30,174 nucleotides of DNA from Alphaproteobacteria bacterium (GCA_016780695.1 JADHLK010000002.1:1-30174); one strand, 5' to 3'. Numbered from the stretch's first letter, positions 16,518 through 23,913 are shown. Program-made: numbers and translations. Notes: a model not told the origin generated them from the sequence alone.

Positions 16518-17891
16518 CTATTTTTCTGCCAGCACCCCGCGCGGGCTGTAACGCAATACCAGCAGCAAGACCAACCCCATCACAAAGTGCCGCATATGCG
16601 GGGCAGATGCCATCAAATGATAGGCGCTCGCAGGCTCCATCGGTATCAGATCGGTTATCTGGCGCATTACAAACAGGGAAACCGGCTCAGCCTCTACCCA
16701 AACGAACCAGATGATAAAACCGCCCAGAATCGCCCCCAAATTATGGCCAGAGCCGCCAACAATCACCATCACCCAGACCAGAAAAGTATAGCGCAGCGGA
16801 TTATAGCCACCCGGCGTGAACTGGCCGTCCAGCGTGGTCAGCATTGCCCCAGCCAGACCAATCACAGCTGAGCCGACTATAAAAGCCTGGCGGTGCCGGG
16901 CCACCACATCCTTGCCCATCGCAGCCGCCGCCGCCTCATTGTCCCGAATAGCCCGCATCATCCGCCCCCACGGAGCCTGGGCAACCCGATTGGCCAGCAC
17001 CAGCAAGAGCAGAGTTACCGTCGCAAACAGGCCCGTATAGCACAGCTTTACAAAAATGCTGGAAGCCGGGATCATCAGCTCAGCCAGCACGGCGCGCTGA
17101 TCTGCGGCATTTTCCAGCCGGCCGGAATAGACCCAGCTGATAACCGAGGCAAACCAGTCCGATTGCTGGAGCTCCACCTCATAGGGAACTGGCCGCGGCA
17201 AGCCGGTGACATTCTTCACCCCGCGCACCAGCCAATCCTCATTTTTCAGGATAGAAATGACAATCTCAGCAATGCCCAGCGTGGCAATCGCCAGATAATC
17301 GGCCCGCAGGCCCAGCGAAATCCGCCCGATAAACCAGGCCAGGGCCGCCGCCACCAGCCCGCCTGCCAGCCAGCTGAACAAAATCGGCAGGCCCAGCCCG
17401 CCCAGAAAGCCAGTGCGCGCCGGGTTGACCGCCTCTATCAGCTGCACCGCCTCTCCAAACAGGCTGCGCACGACTAGATAGCCCAATAGGGCAACCAGCG
17501 TTATCAGCCAGAAGCGTTTGCGCCCCGCTGGCAGCCGCCGATAAACAAAGCCGGTCACAAGGGCGGTCACCACCAGCGCCAGAACTGAGGCCAGCAACCC
17601 GCCTGCCCCCACCTGCCAAGCCTCAACAACCGGCGGATAGGAAACCAGCACCGCTGTCATCCCGCCAACCGCGGTAAAGGCCATCACCCCGGCATTAAAC
17701 AGCCCGGCATAGCCCCATTGGATATTCAGCCCCAGCGCCATCACCCCGGAAATCAGGCACAGATTCAGCACCCCAAGGGCCGCGTTCCAGCTCTGCAGCA
17801 ATCCGGTCAGCACCAGCCCCAGCCCGATCAAGCCAAAGGCCGTCAGCGCCTTGCGGATATCTTCTTCGTCCATTTTGCGTGCGCCTGCCAT
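16518..17891 (-). CDS. livM: Branched-chain amino acid ABC transporter, permease
   Basis: A 457-residue inner-membrane permease with about ten hydrophobic helices and the LivM signature INIQWGYAGLFNAGVMAFTAVGGMTAVL near the N-terminus. The coupling loop that contacts the ATPases is WGRMMRAIRDNEAAAAAMGKDV, followed by GGYNPLRYTFLVWVMVIVGGSGHNLGAILGG. It is longer than the roughly 420-residue E. coli protein, mainly in the loop between the middle helices (about 225-275). Its start follows the livH stop by two bases, so the two permeases are made together and should form the heterodimeric channel. The open frame's ATG at 17891 is used; an internal ATG six codons on is also possible. Confidence 0.93.
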   Translation of the reverse strand: MAGARKMDEEDIRKALTAFGLIGLGLVLTGLLQSWNAALGVLNLCLISGVMALGLNIQWGYAGLFNAGVMAFTAVGGMTAVLVSYPPVVEAWQVGAGGLLASVLALVVTALVTGFVYRRLPAGRKRFWLITLVALLGYLVVRSLFGEAVQLIEAVNPARTGFLGGLGLPILFSWLAGGLVAAALAWFIGRISLGLRADYLAIATLGIAEIVISILKNEDWLVRGVKNVTGLPRPVPYEVELQQSDWFASVISWVYSGRLENAADQRAVLAELMIPASSIFVKLCYTGLFATVTLLLLVLANRVAQAPWGRMMRAIRDNEAAAAAMGKDVVARHRQAFIVGSAVIGLAGAMLTTLDGQFTPGGYNPLRYTFLVWVMVIVGGSGHNLGAILGGFIIWFVWVEAEPVSLFVMRQITDLIPMEPASAYHLMASAPHMRHFVMGLVLLLVLRYSPRGVLAEK

Positions 17892-17893
17892 CT

Positions 17894-18916
17894 CTATAAC
17901 ACCCTGCCGCGGAAAATGCCGGTTGGCCTGATCAACAGCACCAGCACCAGAATAATAAAGGAAATCGCAAATTTGTAATCAGTGGACAGGAATTGCAGCA
18001 GCCCGTCCGGCACCCAGCCAGACGGCAACAGATAAACCGCCAGCTGCTTATAGGCATAGGTCGCTGTAACTTCGGTAAAGGCCACAATATAGCCGCCCAC
18101 AATCGCCCCGACCGGCTGGCCTATCCCGCCCAGGATCGCAGCCGCAAAAAACGGCAGCAGCAGATTGAAATAGATAAAGGGCTTGAAGCTCTTATCCAGC
18201 CCGTAAAGCACCCCAGCCAGCACTGCCAGAACAGCAGCCAGAATCCAGGCAACCCGCACCACCCGGTCTGGATCAATGCCGCACAGCAGAGCCAAATCCT
18301 CATTATCGGAAAAAGCCCGCATGGATTTGCCGGTGCGGGTTTTCTGCAAGAACCAGAACAGCAACGCGACCGCCAATATCGCCACCCCAATGGTCAGGGC
18401 CTGGGTTGTCTGAATGGATAAGCCTTCTGCCAGACCGGTTGATTGCTTGAATTCGCGGGCGGAGATGACAAAGCGCTCGCCATCGGTGAATTTCCGGTCA
18501 TCCGGCCCGATCAGCAGGCGCACCAGACCGTTCAGCATGAACATCACCCCGACCGAGGCAACGATATAGATGACCGGCGGGCTGCGCCGCTTGCGATAGA
18601 AGCGAAAAACAAACCTGTCCGTCAGCAGGACCAGCGCAATGGTGGCCAGTATCCCGACCGGCAAGGCCAGCAGGGCAGTCGGCAGCGGCCCGGCTGAAAT
18701 ACCCGCTGATTGCAAGGCCCAGGTGCAGAAAATGGTCACCATCGTGCCAAAGGCCATGGTATCGCCATGGGCAAAATTGGCAAAGCGCAATATCCCGAAG
18801 ATCAGCGTCACCCCAACCGCCCCCAGGGCCAGCTGCGAGCCATAAGCCAAGGCCGGAACAAGAACAAAATTGGCCAGCAGGACCAGCGCGTTCAGACTGT
18901 TTTCAAACCCGCCCAT
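17894..18916 (-). CDS. livH: Branched-chain amino acid ABC transporter, permease
   Basis: A 340-residue permease with about eight hydrophobic helices. LivH hallmarks are ALAYGSQLALGAVGVTLIFGILRFANFAHGDTMAFG near the N-terminus and KSMRAFSDNEDLALLCGIDPDRV, the cytoplasmic coupling loop, followed by GGIGQPVGAIVGGYIVAFTE. It pairs with LivM to form the pore. It sits three bases after livF and two bases before livM in transcription order. The middle region (about residues 130-165, DDRKFTDGERFVISAREFK) is a hydrophilic insertion that lengthens it relative to the roughly 300-residue E. coli protein. Confidence 0.93.
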   Translation of the reverse strand: MGGFENSLNALVLLANFVLVPALAYGSQLALGAVGVTLIFGILRFANFAHGDTMAFGTMVTIFCTWALQSAGISAGPLPTALLALPVGILATIALVLLTDRFVFRFYRKRRSPPVIYIVASVGVMFMLNGLVRLLIGPDDRKFTDGERFVISAREFKQSTGLAEGLSIQTTQALTIGVAILAVALLFWFLQKTRTGKSMRAFSDNEDLALLCGIDPDRVVRVAWILAAVLAVLAGVLYGLDKSFKPFIYFNLLLPFFAAAILGGIGQPVGAIVGGYIVAFTEVTATYAYKQLAVYLLPSGWVPDGLLQFLSTDYKFAISFIILVLVLLIRPTGIFRGRVL

Positions 18917-18919
18917 CTG

Positions 18920-19627
18920 TCAGCCTCCCAAAAAGGAACGGCGCACGGTTGCATCCGCCAGCAACGCCTGTCCGGTATCGGTAAACCGGTTCTCACCGCC
19001 TACCAGCACAAAGCCGCGATCCGCTATCTCCAGAGCCTGGCGCGCATTCTGCTCTACCATCAAGACAGCAATGCCGGTTTTGGCCACTTCAATAATCCGG
19101 TCGAACAGCTCATCCATCACCACCGGCGAGACCCCGGCAGTCGGCTCATCCAACAGCAGCACTGAGGGCTCATTCATCAGGGCGCGGGCGACAGCGACCT
19201 GCTGGCGCTGGCCGCCAGAGAGGGCACCCGCCTGCTGATCAGCCTTTTCTGCCAAAACCGGGAACAGCTGCACCAGCTGCTCAATAATCTCAGCCCCGTC
19301 ATCGGCGCGCAAGAACGCCCCCATCTGCAAATTTTCCAGCACCGTCATGCCGGTAAAAATATTCTGCGTTTGCGGGACAAAACCGATTCCCTGGGCAACG
19401 CGCTCCTGCGGGCTGAGCAGGCCAATATCGCGGCCCGCCAGCTCAACCCGCCCGGCAGACAGCTCCAGCATGCCCAGCAAGGCTTTCATCGCGGTTGATT
19501 TGCCGGCCCCGTTCGGCCCGACAATAACTGTTATCTGGCCTGCCTCTGCGGTGATTGTGCAATCCTGCAGAATTGGCGGTCCGCCATAGCCGCCGGTCAT
19601 CTCATAGCCTGCCAGCAGCACCCCCAT
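18920..19627 (-). CDS. livF: Branched-chain amino acid ABC transporter, ATP-binding protein LivF
   Basis: The 235-residue ATPase has Walker A GPNGAGKST (37-45), the signature LSGGQRQQVAVARALM and Walker B VLLLDEPTAGVSP. The TQNIFTGMTVLENLQMGAFL segment between them is typical of LivF rather than LivG. It powers the LivHM channel from the cytoplasm. Its ATG shares a base with the livG stop, and livH follows after three bases, so the four genes livG-F-H-M are tightly coupled. Confidence 0.94.
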   Translation of the reverse strand: MGVLLAGYEMTGGYGGPPILQDCTITAEAGQITVIVGPNGAGKSTAMKALLGMLELSAGRVELAGRDIGLLSPQERVAQGIGFVPQTQNIFTGMTVLENLQMGAFLRADDGAEIIEQLVQLFPVLAEKADQQAGALSGGQRQQVAVARALMNEPSVLLLDEPTAGVSPVVMDELFDRIIEVAKTGIAVLMVEQNARQALEIADRGFVLVGGENRFTDTGQALLADATVRRSFLGG

Positions 19628-20406
19628 CAGCGCGCCCCCTTGCGGTTTTTCAGCCCGGTCCCCAGATAGGCATCGATCACCCGGCTATCCTGCTTAATTT
19701 CCTCAGCCGTGCCTTGCGTCAACACCGCCCCTTCAGCCATCACAATGACCGTTGAACAGAGGCGGGAGATAAAATCCATATCATGCTCAATCATGCAAAA
19801 AGTATAACCGCGCTCTTGGTTCAGCCGCAAAATCGCCTCACCAATAGATTTCAGCAAAGTCCGGTTGACCCCGGCCCCCACCTCATCCAGCAGCACAATC
19901 TTGGCCTCCACCATCATGGTGCGGCCCAGCTCCAGCAATTTTTTCTGCCCGCCTGACAGGTTGCCTGCCGCCTCAGAGCGCACCCGCTCCAGCCCCAGAA
20001 AACGGATCACATCCTCAGCCCGGGCGCGGGCCGCTTCTTCTTCAGCCTGAATTTTGCGGCTGGCAAGCAGCGCATCGAACAGCCGCTCGCCGGATTGGTG
20101 CGGGCTGACCATCATCAAATTATCCAGCACCGAGAGCGAGGAGAATTCATGTGCCAGCTGAAAGGTCCGCAAGACCCCCTTGTGAAACAGCTGATGCGGG
20201 GGCAGGCCGGTTATATCCTCCTGCTGCAGCCAGATTCGGCCTGCAGACGGGGCATAGGTGCCAGCCATCACATTAAACAAGGTGGTTTTGCCAGCCCCGT
20301 TTGGCCCGACCAGCCCGGTAATGCTGCCAGCCGCGATATTCAGGCTGACATTGTCCACAGCCCGCACACCGCCAAAATTCATGCTGACCTTCTCAGCTCT
20401 TATCAT
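19627..20406 (-). CDS. livG: Branched-chain amino acid ABC transporter, ATP-binding protein LivG
   Basis: A 259-residue ATPase with Walker A GPNGAGKTT (34-42), signature LSGGQKKLLELGRTMM and Walker B KIVLLDEVGAGVNRT; Val follows the Glu where Pro is common. The LTQGTAEEIKQDSRVIDAYLG C-terminus is a LivG trademark. The ATG at 20406 is chosen because GAGGGG lies eleven bases upstream; a TTG at 20415 would be too close to that site. It is the first gene of the liv operon and is divergent from a beta-hydroxyacid dehydrogenase across a 190-bp spacer. Confidence 0.94.
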   Translation of the reverse strand: MIRAEKVSMNFGGVRAVDNVSLNIAAGSITGLVGPNGAGKTTLFNVMAGTYAPSAGRIWLQQEDITGLPPHQLFHKGVLRTFQLAHEFSSLSVLDNLMMVSPHQSGERLFDALLASRKIQAEEEAARARAEDVIRFLGLERVRSEAAGNLSGGQKKLLELGRTMMVEAKIVLLDEVGAGVNRTLLKSIGEAILRLNQERGYTFCMIEHDMDFISRLCSTVIVMAEGAVLTQGTAEEIKQDSRVIDAYLGTGLKNRKGAR

Positions 20407-20447
20407 CTGCAACAAAACCCCTCAATAACCGTGCCGCTGAATGGGTG

Positions 20448-20478
20448 TGGCAAACTGCCAATTTTAAGCATCTGCCAC
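20448..20478. promoter_or_regulatory. Candidate operator in the livG/dehydrogenase spacer
   Basis: Three TGGCA/TGCCA half-sites are packed here: TGGCA at 20448-20452 and TGCCA at 20456-20460 form a dyad with a three-base centre, and TGCCAC at 20473-20478 forms a wider dyad with the first. The site lies 42 bp upstream of livG and about 120 bp upstream of the divergent gene. Such a dyad cluster could bind a regulator, but no regulator gene lies next to it. No other gene is supported in the spacer 20407-20596. Confidence 0.35.
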
Positions 20479-20596
20479 ATATTCGAGGTTTTCTCAATGC
20501 CCACAGTCAAAAAAGACTTGCTGAAGCAGCTTTTTTACCGCCCTGATAGGCGAGGCAATCACATATCGGCCCGGTTTGTTCAGAGGGAGGAGATAA

Positions 20597-21568
20597 ATGG
20601 CTCAGACAATCAAAAAGACAGGCTTTATCGGCCTTGGCAATGTCGGGGCGAAACTGGCGGGCTCGCTGGTTCGCAACGGTCTGGAAGTGGTGGTGCGGGA
20701 TCTGGATACAGAAGCGGCGCGCCCGCTGCTGGAACAGGGGGCCAGCTTTGGCGAATCTGCCTTTGCGATGGCCCGGGAGTGTGATGTGGTGATCACCTGC
20801 CTGCCGAATCCGGCCGCCAGCGCAGCCGTTCTGGAGGCTGAGGACGGGCTGATAAACGGGCTGGGGCCCGGCAAAATATGGGCCGAAATGTCCACGACAG
20901 ATGAGGCGGAAATCCAGCGGCTGGCTCCGCTGGTGCGGGCCACCGGGGCGGATTTGCTGGATTGCCCGGTCTCCGGCGGCTGCCATCGGGCGGCGACTGG
21001 CAATATCGCCATTTTCGCCGGTTGTGAACGGCCGGTATTTGATCGGATGCTGCCCTTGCTGACGGTGATGGGCCGCCGCATTTTGCATACCGGCCCGCTT
21101 GGTTCAGCAACCATCTTGAAAGTGGTGACCAACTATCTGGCGACGGCGAATCTGGTCTCGCTGGCCGAAGCGCTGGCCAGTTCGGCAGCCTTGGGGATGA
21201 ATTTGAATGTCGCTTATGAAGCGATTCGCATTTCCAGCGGCAACAGCTTTGTCCATGAAACCGAAAGTCAGGTGATTTTGAATGGCAGCCGCGATATCAA
21301 TTTTACCATGGATTTGGTGGCCAAGGATGTCGGGTTGTTTGCCAGTCTGGCCCGGCGGGCCGGGCTGGAGCTGGAATTGGCCCCGCTGCTGGTCGATATA
21401 TTCGAGGATGGTATCGAGCGTTACGGGCCGCGTGAGTTGTCACCCAATATTATCAAGAGGTTGGAGGAAGCAGCCGGGCTGTCTGTTCTGGGCACGGGGT
21501 TTCCGCCGGAAATGGTGGATGATGAGCCAGAAGAGCGTGGCGCGGAAATAAAGGTTGCCCATCGCTAG
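20597..21568 (+). CDS. Beta-hydroxyacid dehydrogenase (3-hydroxyisobutyrate dehydrogenase family)
   Basis: A 323-residue protein with the Rossmann motif GFIGLGNVGAKLAG near residue 9, the substrate-binding DCPVSGGCHRAATGNIAIFAGC, and the catalytic-lysine region ATILKVVTNYLATAN. The family oxidises 3-hydroxyacids such as 3-hydroxyisobutyrate, or reduces the semialdehydes, with NAD(P). It is longer than the usual 290-300 residues because of a C-terminal tail of about 30 residues that includes an acidic DDEPEERGAE stretch. The ribosome site AGAGGGAGGAG is excellent. It is divergent from the liv operon; 3-hydroxyisobutyrate is a valine breakdown product, so a link to branched-chain amino acid use is plausible but only inferred. 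Confidence 0.87.
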   Translation: MAQTIKKTGFIGLGNVGAKLAGSLVRNGLEVVVRDLDTEAARPLLEQGASFGESAFAMARECDVVITCLPNPAASAAVLEAEDGLINGLGPGKIWAEMSTTDEAEIQRLAPLVRATGADLLDCPVSGGCHRAATGNIAIFAGCERPVFDRMLPLLTVMGRRILHTGPLGSATILKVVTNYLATANLVSLAEALASSAALGMNLNVAYEAIRISSGNSFVHETESQVILNGSRDINFTMDLVAKDVGLFASLARRAGLELELAPLLVDIFEDGIERYGPRELSPNIIKRLEEAAGLSVLGTGFPPEMVDDEPEERGAEIKVAHR

Positions 21569-21593
21569 CAAAAAGCTGCGGCGGCGGTCGGTT

Positions 21594-22163
21594 TCAGAGC
21601 GGGCGGCCGCGTAGCAGGGCCTCCAGCGAGGCGATGATCGGGCTGTTATACAGCATTTGCGGATGGATTTCGCCAGCCGCCCTAAAGGCCGCCAGTGCCG
21701 CTTCTGGCCGGCCCAGGTGAATCTCAACCAAGCCAAGGCCGGACAGCGCGCCGAAATGACTTTCTTCAAGGGCCAGGGTGCGCGCTATATCCGCCTTTGA
21801 TTCTGCCATCATGCCCAGCTGAAAATAGACCGTGGCCCGCTTGTTCCAGGCTTCGGCGAATTGCGGGTCTGCCTCAATGATGCGGGTGAACAGCCCGGCC
21901 GCCTGTTGCAGCTTGCCATTTTGCATCAACAGCAAGCCGCGCTGCATCTGCCGGTTAATCACCGGGTCCGTGTCATGCTCAATCCAGACCTGCCAAATAT
22001 CATTGGCAATTTTTTCTGCTGCCAGCGGGTCCGGGGCGGTCTTTAGCGCAGCCAAAAGGCCAGGCAAGGCCGGGTTATTCTGGCCTGCGAGAGCCGGGCT
22101 GCTGATCAAAAACCCGCCACATACAAACCAGACCAGACAGAGAGAGAAACGCAAATTTTTCAT
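21594..22163 (-). CDS. Secreted TPR repeat protein
   Basis: A 189-residue protein with a Sec signal peptide (hydrophobic core LCLVWFVCGGFLI, likely cut after SSPALA), so it should be periplasmic. The mature part has about three tetratricopeptide repeats, seen as GLLLMQNGKLQQAAGLFTR, EAWNKRATVYFQLGMMAES and GALSGLGLVEIHLGRPEAA. Such proteins act as scaffolds; the partner is unknown. I use the ATG at 22163; the GTG just before it is the alternative. The gene converges on the dehydrogenase with 25 bp between stops and is divergent from the pirin gene. Confidence 0.85.
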   Translation of the reverse strand: MKNLRFSLCLVWFVCGGFLISSPALAGQNNPALPGLLAALKTAPDPLAAEKIANDIWQVWIEHDTDPVINRQMQRGLLLMQNGKLQQAAGLFTRIIEADPQFAEAWNKRATVYFQLGMMAESKADIARTLALEESHFGALSGLGLVEIHLGRPEAALAAFRAAGEIHPQMLYNSPIIASLEALLRGRPL

Positions 22164-22283
22164 CACCCTTTCTAAAATGGGGCAAAAAAAAACTTTGCCA
22201 ACCCCTGTTACAGCATTTGTTGATCCCCTATCATAACGGGTAAGGGGGATGGTTGATTCTGTTTCATTGGGGAGACCATCTAA
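22164..22283. promoter_or_regulatory. Divergent TPR/pirin spacer with two inverted repeats
   Basis: The 120-bp spacer must hold promoters for both genes. It contains GGCAAA (22181-22186) paired with TTTGCC (22194-22199) around an A-rich loop, in the leader of the TPR gene. Further on, ATCCCC and GGGGAT form a second inverted repeat near 22223-22250 in front of the pirin gene. I see no convincing -35/-10 pair, and the functions are unknown. Confidence 0.25.
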
Positions 22284-23129
22284 ATGACGGTGAGAAGAAA
22301 TATTGTAAAAATCGTTCCGGGCGTGCCTGCTTCAGACGGGGCCGGGGTAAGCCTGTTGCGGGTTATTGGCTCACCCTTGCTGGATTTTGTCGATCCGTTT
22401 TTGATGCTGGATGAGTTCCGCAATGATGACCCGCAAGCCTATGTTGGCGGCTTTCCGGATCATCCGCATCGCGGTTTTGAGACCGTATCCTATATGAAAA
22501 AAGGCCGGATGCGGCATCGCGATTCGGTTGGCAATGAAGGGGTGATCAATGATGGCGGCGTGCAATGGATGACCGCTGGGCGCGGCATTATCCATTCTGA
22601 AATGCCAGAACAGACGCACGGCACGCTCTGGGGCTATCAGCTCTGGGTCAACCTGCCAGCGACGCATAAGATGACGGCTCCACGCTATCAAGATATTCAG
22701 CCTGACGACATTCCAGAAGTGAGCGCAGACGGGCTGACAGTCCGTATTCTGGCAGGCGATTACAGCCCGCCGGGACAGGCCGCCCGCAGCGGGGCCTCGC
22801 AAACCATTTGGCCGGTTGGCTATCTGGATGTGATAGCCGGGCCGGATACTGATTTTTCGCATCAGATTGAAAATGGGCATAATGCGCTGGTCTTTGTCTA
22901 TGAAGGTAGCCTTGCCATCGGCGGGGAGATAATTGAACCGCATCAGCTGGCGGTGCTGGATCAAGGCGGCGTGCTGGAAGCTAAGGCCGGGTCGCAAGGG
23001 GCCGGGTTTCTGGTTATGACCGGCAAACCAATCGGTGAGCCGGTTGCCAAGATGGGGCCGTTTGTAATGAACACCGAACAGGAGCTGCGGCAGGCGGTGA
23101 CCGATTTTCGTGCCGGGAAATTTGCCTGA
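22284..23129 (+). CDS. Pirin family protein (cupin)
   Basis: A 281-residue bicupin. The N-terminal cupin carries the pirin metal-binding set: H60 and H62 in PDHPHRGFETVSY, and H104 with E106 in GRGIIHSEMPEQ; the flanking RHRDSVGNEGVINDGGVQWMTAG is the family signature. The C-terminal domain has the pirin-C pattern HNALVFVYEGSLAIGG. Some bacterial pirins act as quercetin dioxygenases and others bind and modulate metabolic enzymes such as pyruvate dehydrogenase; which applies here is open. The start has GGGGAG nine bases upstream. It has no clear operon partner, being divergent from the TPR gene and followed by a strong hairpin. Confidence 0.92.
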   Translation: MTVRRNIVKIVPGVPASDGAGVSLLRVIGSPLLDFVDPFLMLDEFRNDDPQAYVGGFPDHPHRGFETVSYMKKGRMRHRDSVGNEGVINDGGVQWMTAGRGIIHSEMPEQTHGTLWGYQLWVNLPATHKMTAPRYQDIQPDDIPEVSADGLTVRILAGDYSPPGQAARSGASQTIWPVGYLDVIAGPDTDFSHQIENGHNALVFVYEGSLAIGGEIIEPHQLAVLDQGGVLEAKAGSQGAGFLVMTGKPIGEPVAKMGPFVMNTEQELRQAVTDFRAGKFA

Positions 23130-23151
23130 AGCTAAATTTGCCCGAACAATC

Positions 23152-23173
23152 CTGCAAAGCCGGGGCTTTGCAG
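23152..23173. terminator. Strong hairpin after the pirin gene
   Basis: CTGCAAAGCC and GGCTTTGCAG are perfect 10-base arms around GG, 22 bases after the pirin stop. There is no T run on either side, so it is not a canonical intrinsic terminator. It could be a Rho-dependent 3' end or an mRNA-stabilising stem. Confidence 0.5.
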
Positions 23174-23227
23174 CAGACAAAAGAGCAAGGCTATTGGACA
23201 GGAATGTTATTAATTAGTTAATGGTAA

Positions 23228-23233
23228 TATAAT
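23228..23233 (+). promoter_or_regulatory. Possible -10 box for the small exported-protein genes
   Basis: A perfect TATAAT lies in a short AT-rich stretch 35 bases upstream of the next start codon. No good -35 hexamer is at the right distance, so the call rests on the -10 match and on the drop in GC content. Confidence 0.35.
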
Positions 23234-23268
23234 AAAGAGGTCAGAAACGGCCAGATGGGCAGGTGACC

Positions 23269-23658
23269 ATGCACAGAATTGCGAGATTTGTTTTGCTCAT
23301 CTGGATTGTCGGTCTTGCTGGTGCCGCCCCGCTGCGGGCCGAGACTGTCAGCCTGCAGGATCAGGCCTGCGTGCAGGCGGCGCCGGGGCGGTTTCTGGAT
23401 GCGACGGCCGAAGCAAATGGCAGCTTTGTCTGGCTGGATAGCAAAACTGCCCGCAAGCAGCGGCTTTACCCGTCCGATATCCATCCCAAAATTGTGCCCT
23501 TCGGACGCGATCTCTATGTTTGCCTGACCATGCTGACCGGGCAGAGAGAGGCGCTGGAGGCTGATTTTCTGATGCGCCGGATCGAGGCGGGCTGGATGGT
23601 TGTTGATATATTGGTCAGGCAAAGGGATCTGATGAAACAGGCTTTGCAGGAGCTTTAG
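23269..23658 (+). CDS. Small exported protein of unknown function
   Basis: A 129-residue protein with a clear Sec signal peptide: basic MHRIAR, hydrophobic FVLLIWIVGLAGA, and a likely cut after APLRA before ETVSLQDQ. The mature part of about 105 residues has two cysteines (in QACVQ and YVCLT) that could form a disulfide. It looks alpha/beta, with repeated WLDSK, VPFGRDLYVCLTML and AGWMVVDILVRQ strands. I do not recognise the family. ATG 23269 is used; a GTG two codons earlier is possible. It is immediately followed by a 53-codon gene whose ribosome site lies inside this gene's last codons, and further on by acuI and dddP. Codon use and GC content match the neighbours. Confidence 0.75.
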   Translation: MHRIARFVLLIWIVGLAGAAPLRAETVSLQDQACVQAAPGRFLDATAEANGSFVWLDSKTARKQRLYPSDIHPKIVPFGRDLYVCLTMLTGQREALEADFLMRRIEAGWMVVDILVRQRDLMKQALQEL

Positions 23659-23820
23659 ATGTTCTTCGTCAAGCTATTTTCCACCCGGTTGATATGGCGG
23701 TTCCTGCTGCCAGCCCTGTCTCTATCACTGCTCGCCGGGCAGGCCGGCTTCGCTGAACACGCCGCAGAAGCGAAACAGCGATCCCCCCATTTTTTCTTCT
23801 GTCGCTTGCATGAGATATGA
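23659..23820 (+). CDS. 53-residue small secreted or membrane peptide
   Basis: The ATG directly follows the upstream gene's TAG (TAGATG), and GGAG lies six bases before it, which is the pattern of translational coupling. The product has a signal-peptide-like N-terminus: basic residues K5, R10 and R14, hydrophobic FLLPALSLSLLAG, and a likely cut near GFA-EH. That leaves a mature piece of about 20 residues with several basic or aromatic residues and one cysteine (HFFFCRLHEI). I recognise no family. It could instead be the start of a longer gene broken near the C6/T6 homopolymers at 23795-23806, but the bases after its stop are AT-rich and look non-coding. Confidence 0.55.
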   Translation: MFFVKLFSTRLIWRFLLPALSLSLLAGQAGFAEHAAEAKQRSPHFFFCRLHEI

Positions 23821-23826
23821 AACTCT

Positions 23827-23913
23827 GGAGAATTATTAACCATTTATTAACAACTATTGTGACCCAAGTAATAATTTCTCCAAACAGTAAATTGCCTGCT
23901 TGTCTGTTATAAT
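23827..23913 (+). promoter_or_regulatory. Promoter and candidate operator of acuI-dddP
   Basis: An extended -10 box TGTTATAAT has its TATAAT at 23908-23913, putting the transcript start near 23920, about 40 bases before the acuI ATG. The -35 region (CAGTAA) is poor, as is common with extended -10 promoters or activator-dependent ones. Upstream, GGAGAATTATTA (23827-23838) and TAATAATTTCTCC (23869-23881) form a near-perfect inverted repeat, with one extra A, around a 30-bp centre. Two TTATTAAC copies spaced 11 bp apart (23833 and 23844) lie inside. No regulator gene is adjacent. Confidence 0.6.

Noticed and set aside
20497..20631. Leader peptide or attenuator before the dehydrogenase at 20597
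   Set aside because: The ATG at 20497 opens a frame that runs into the gene without a stop, and the GCTG/CAGC stem before six T residues is only four base pairs.
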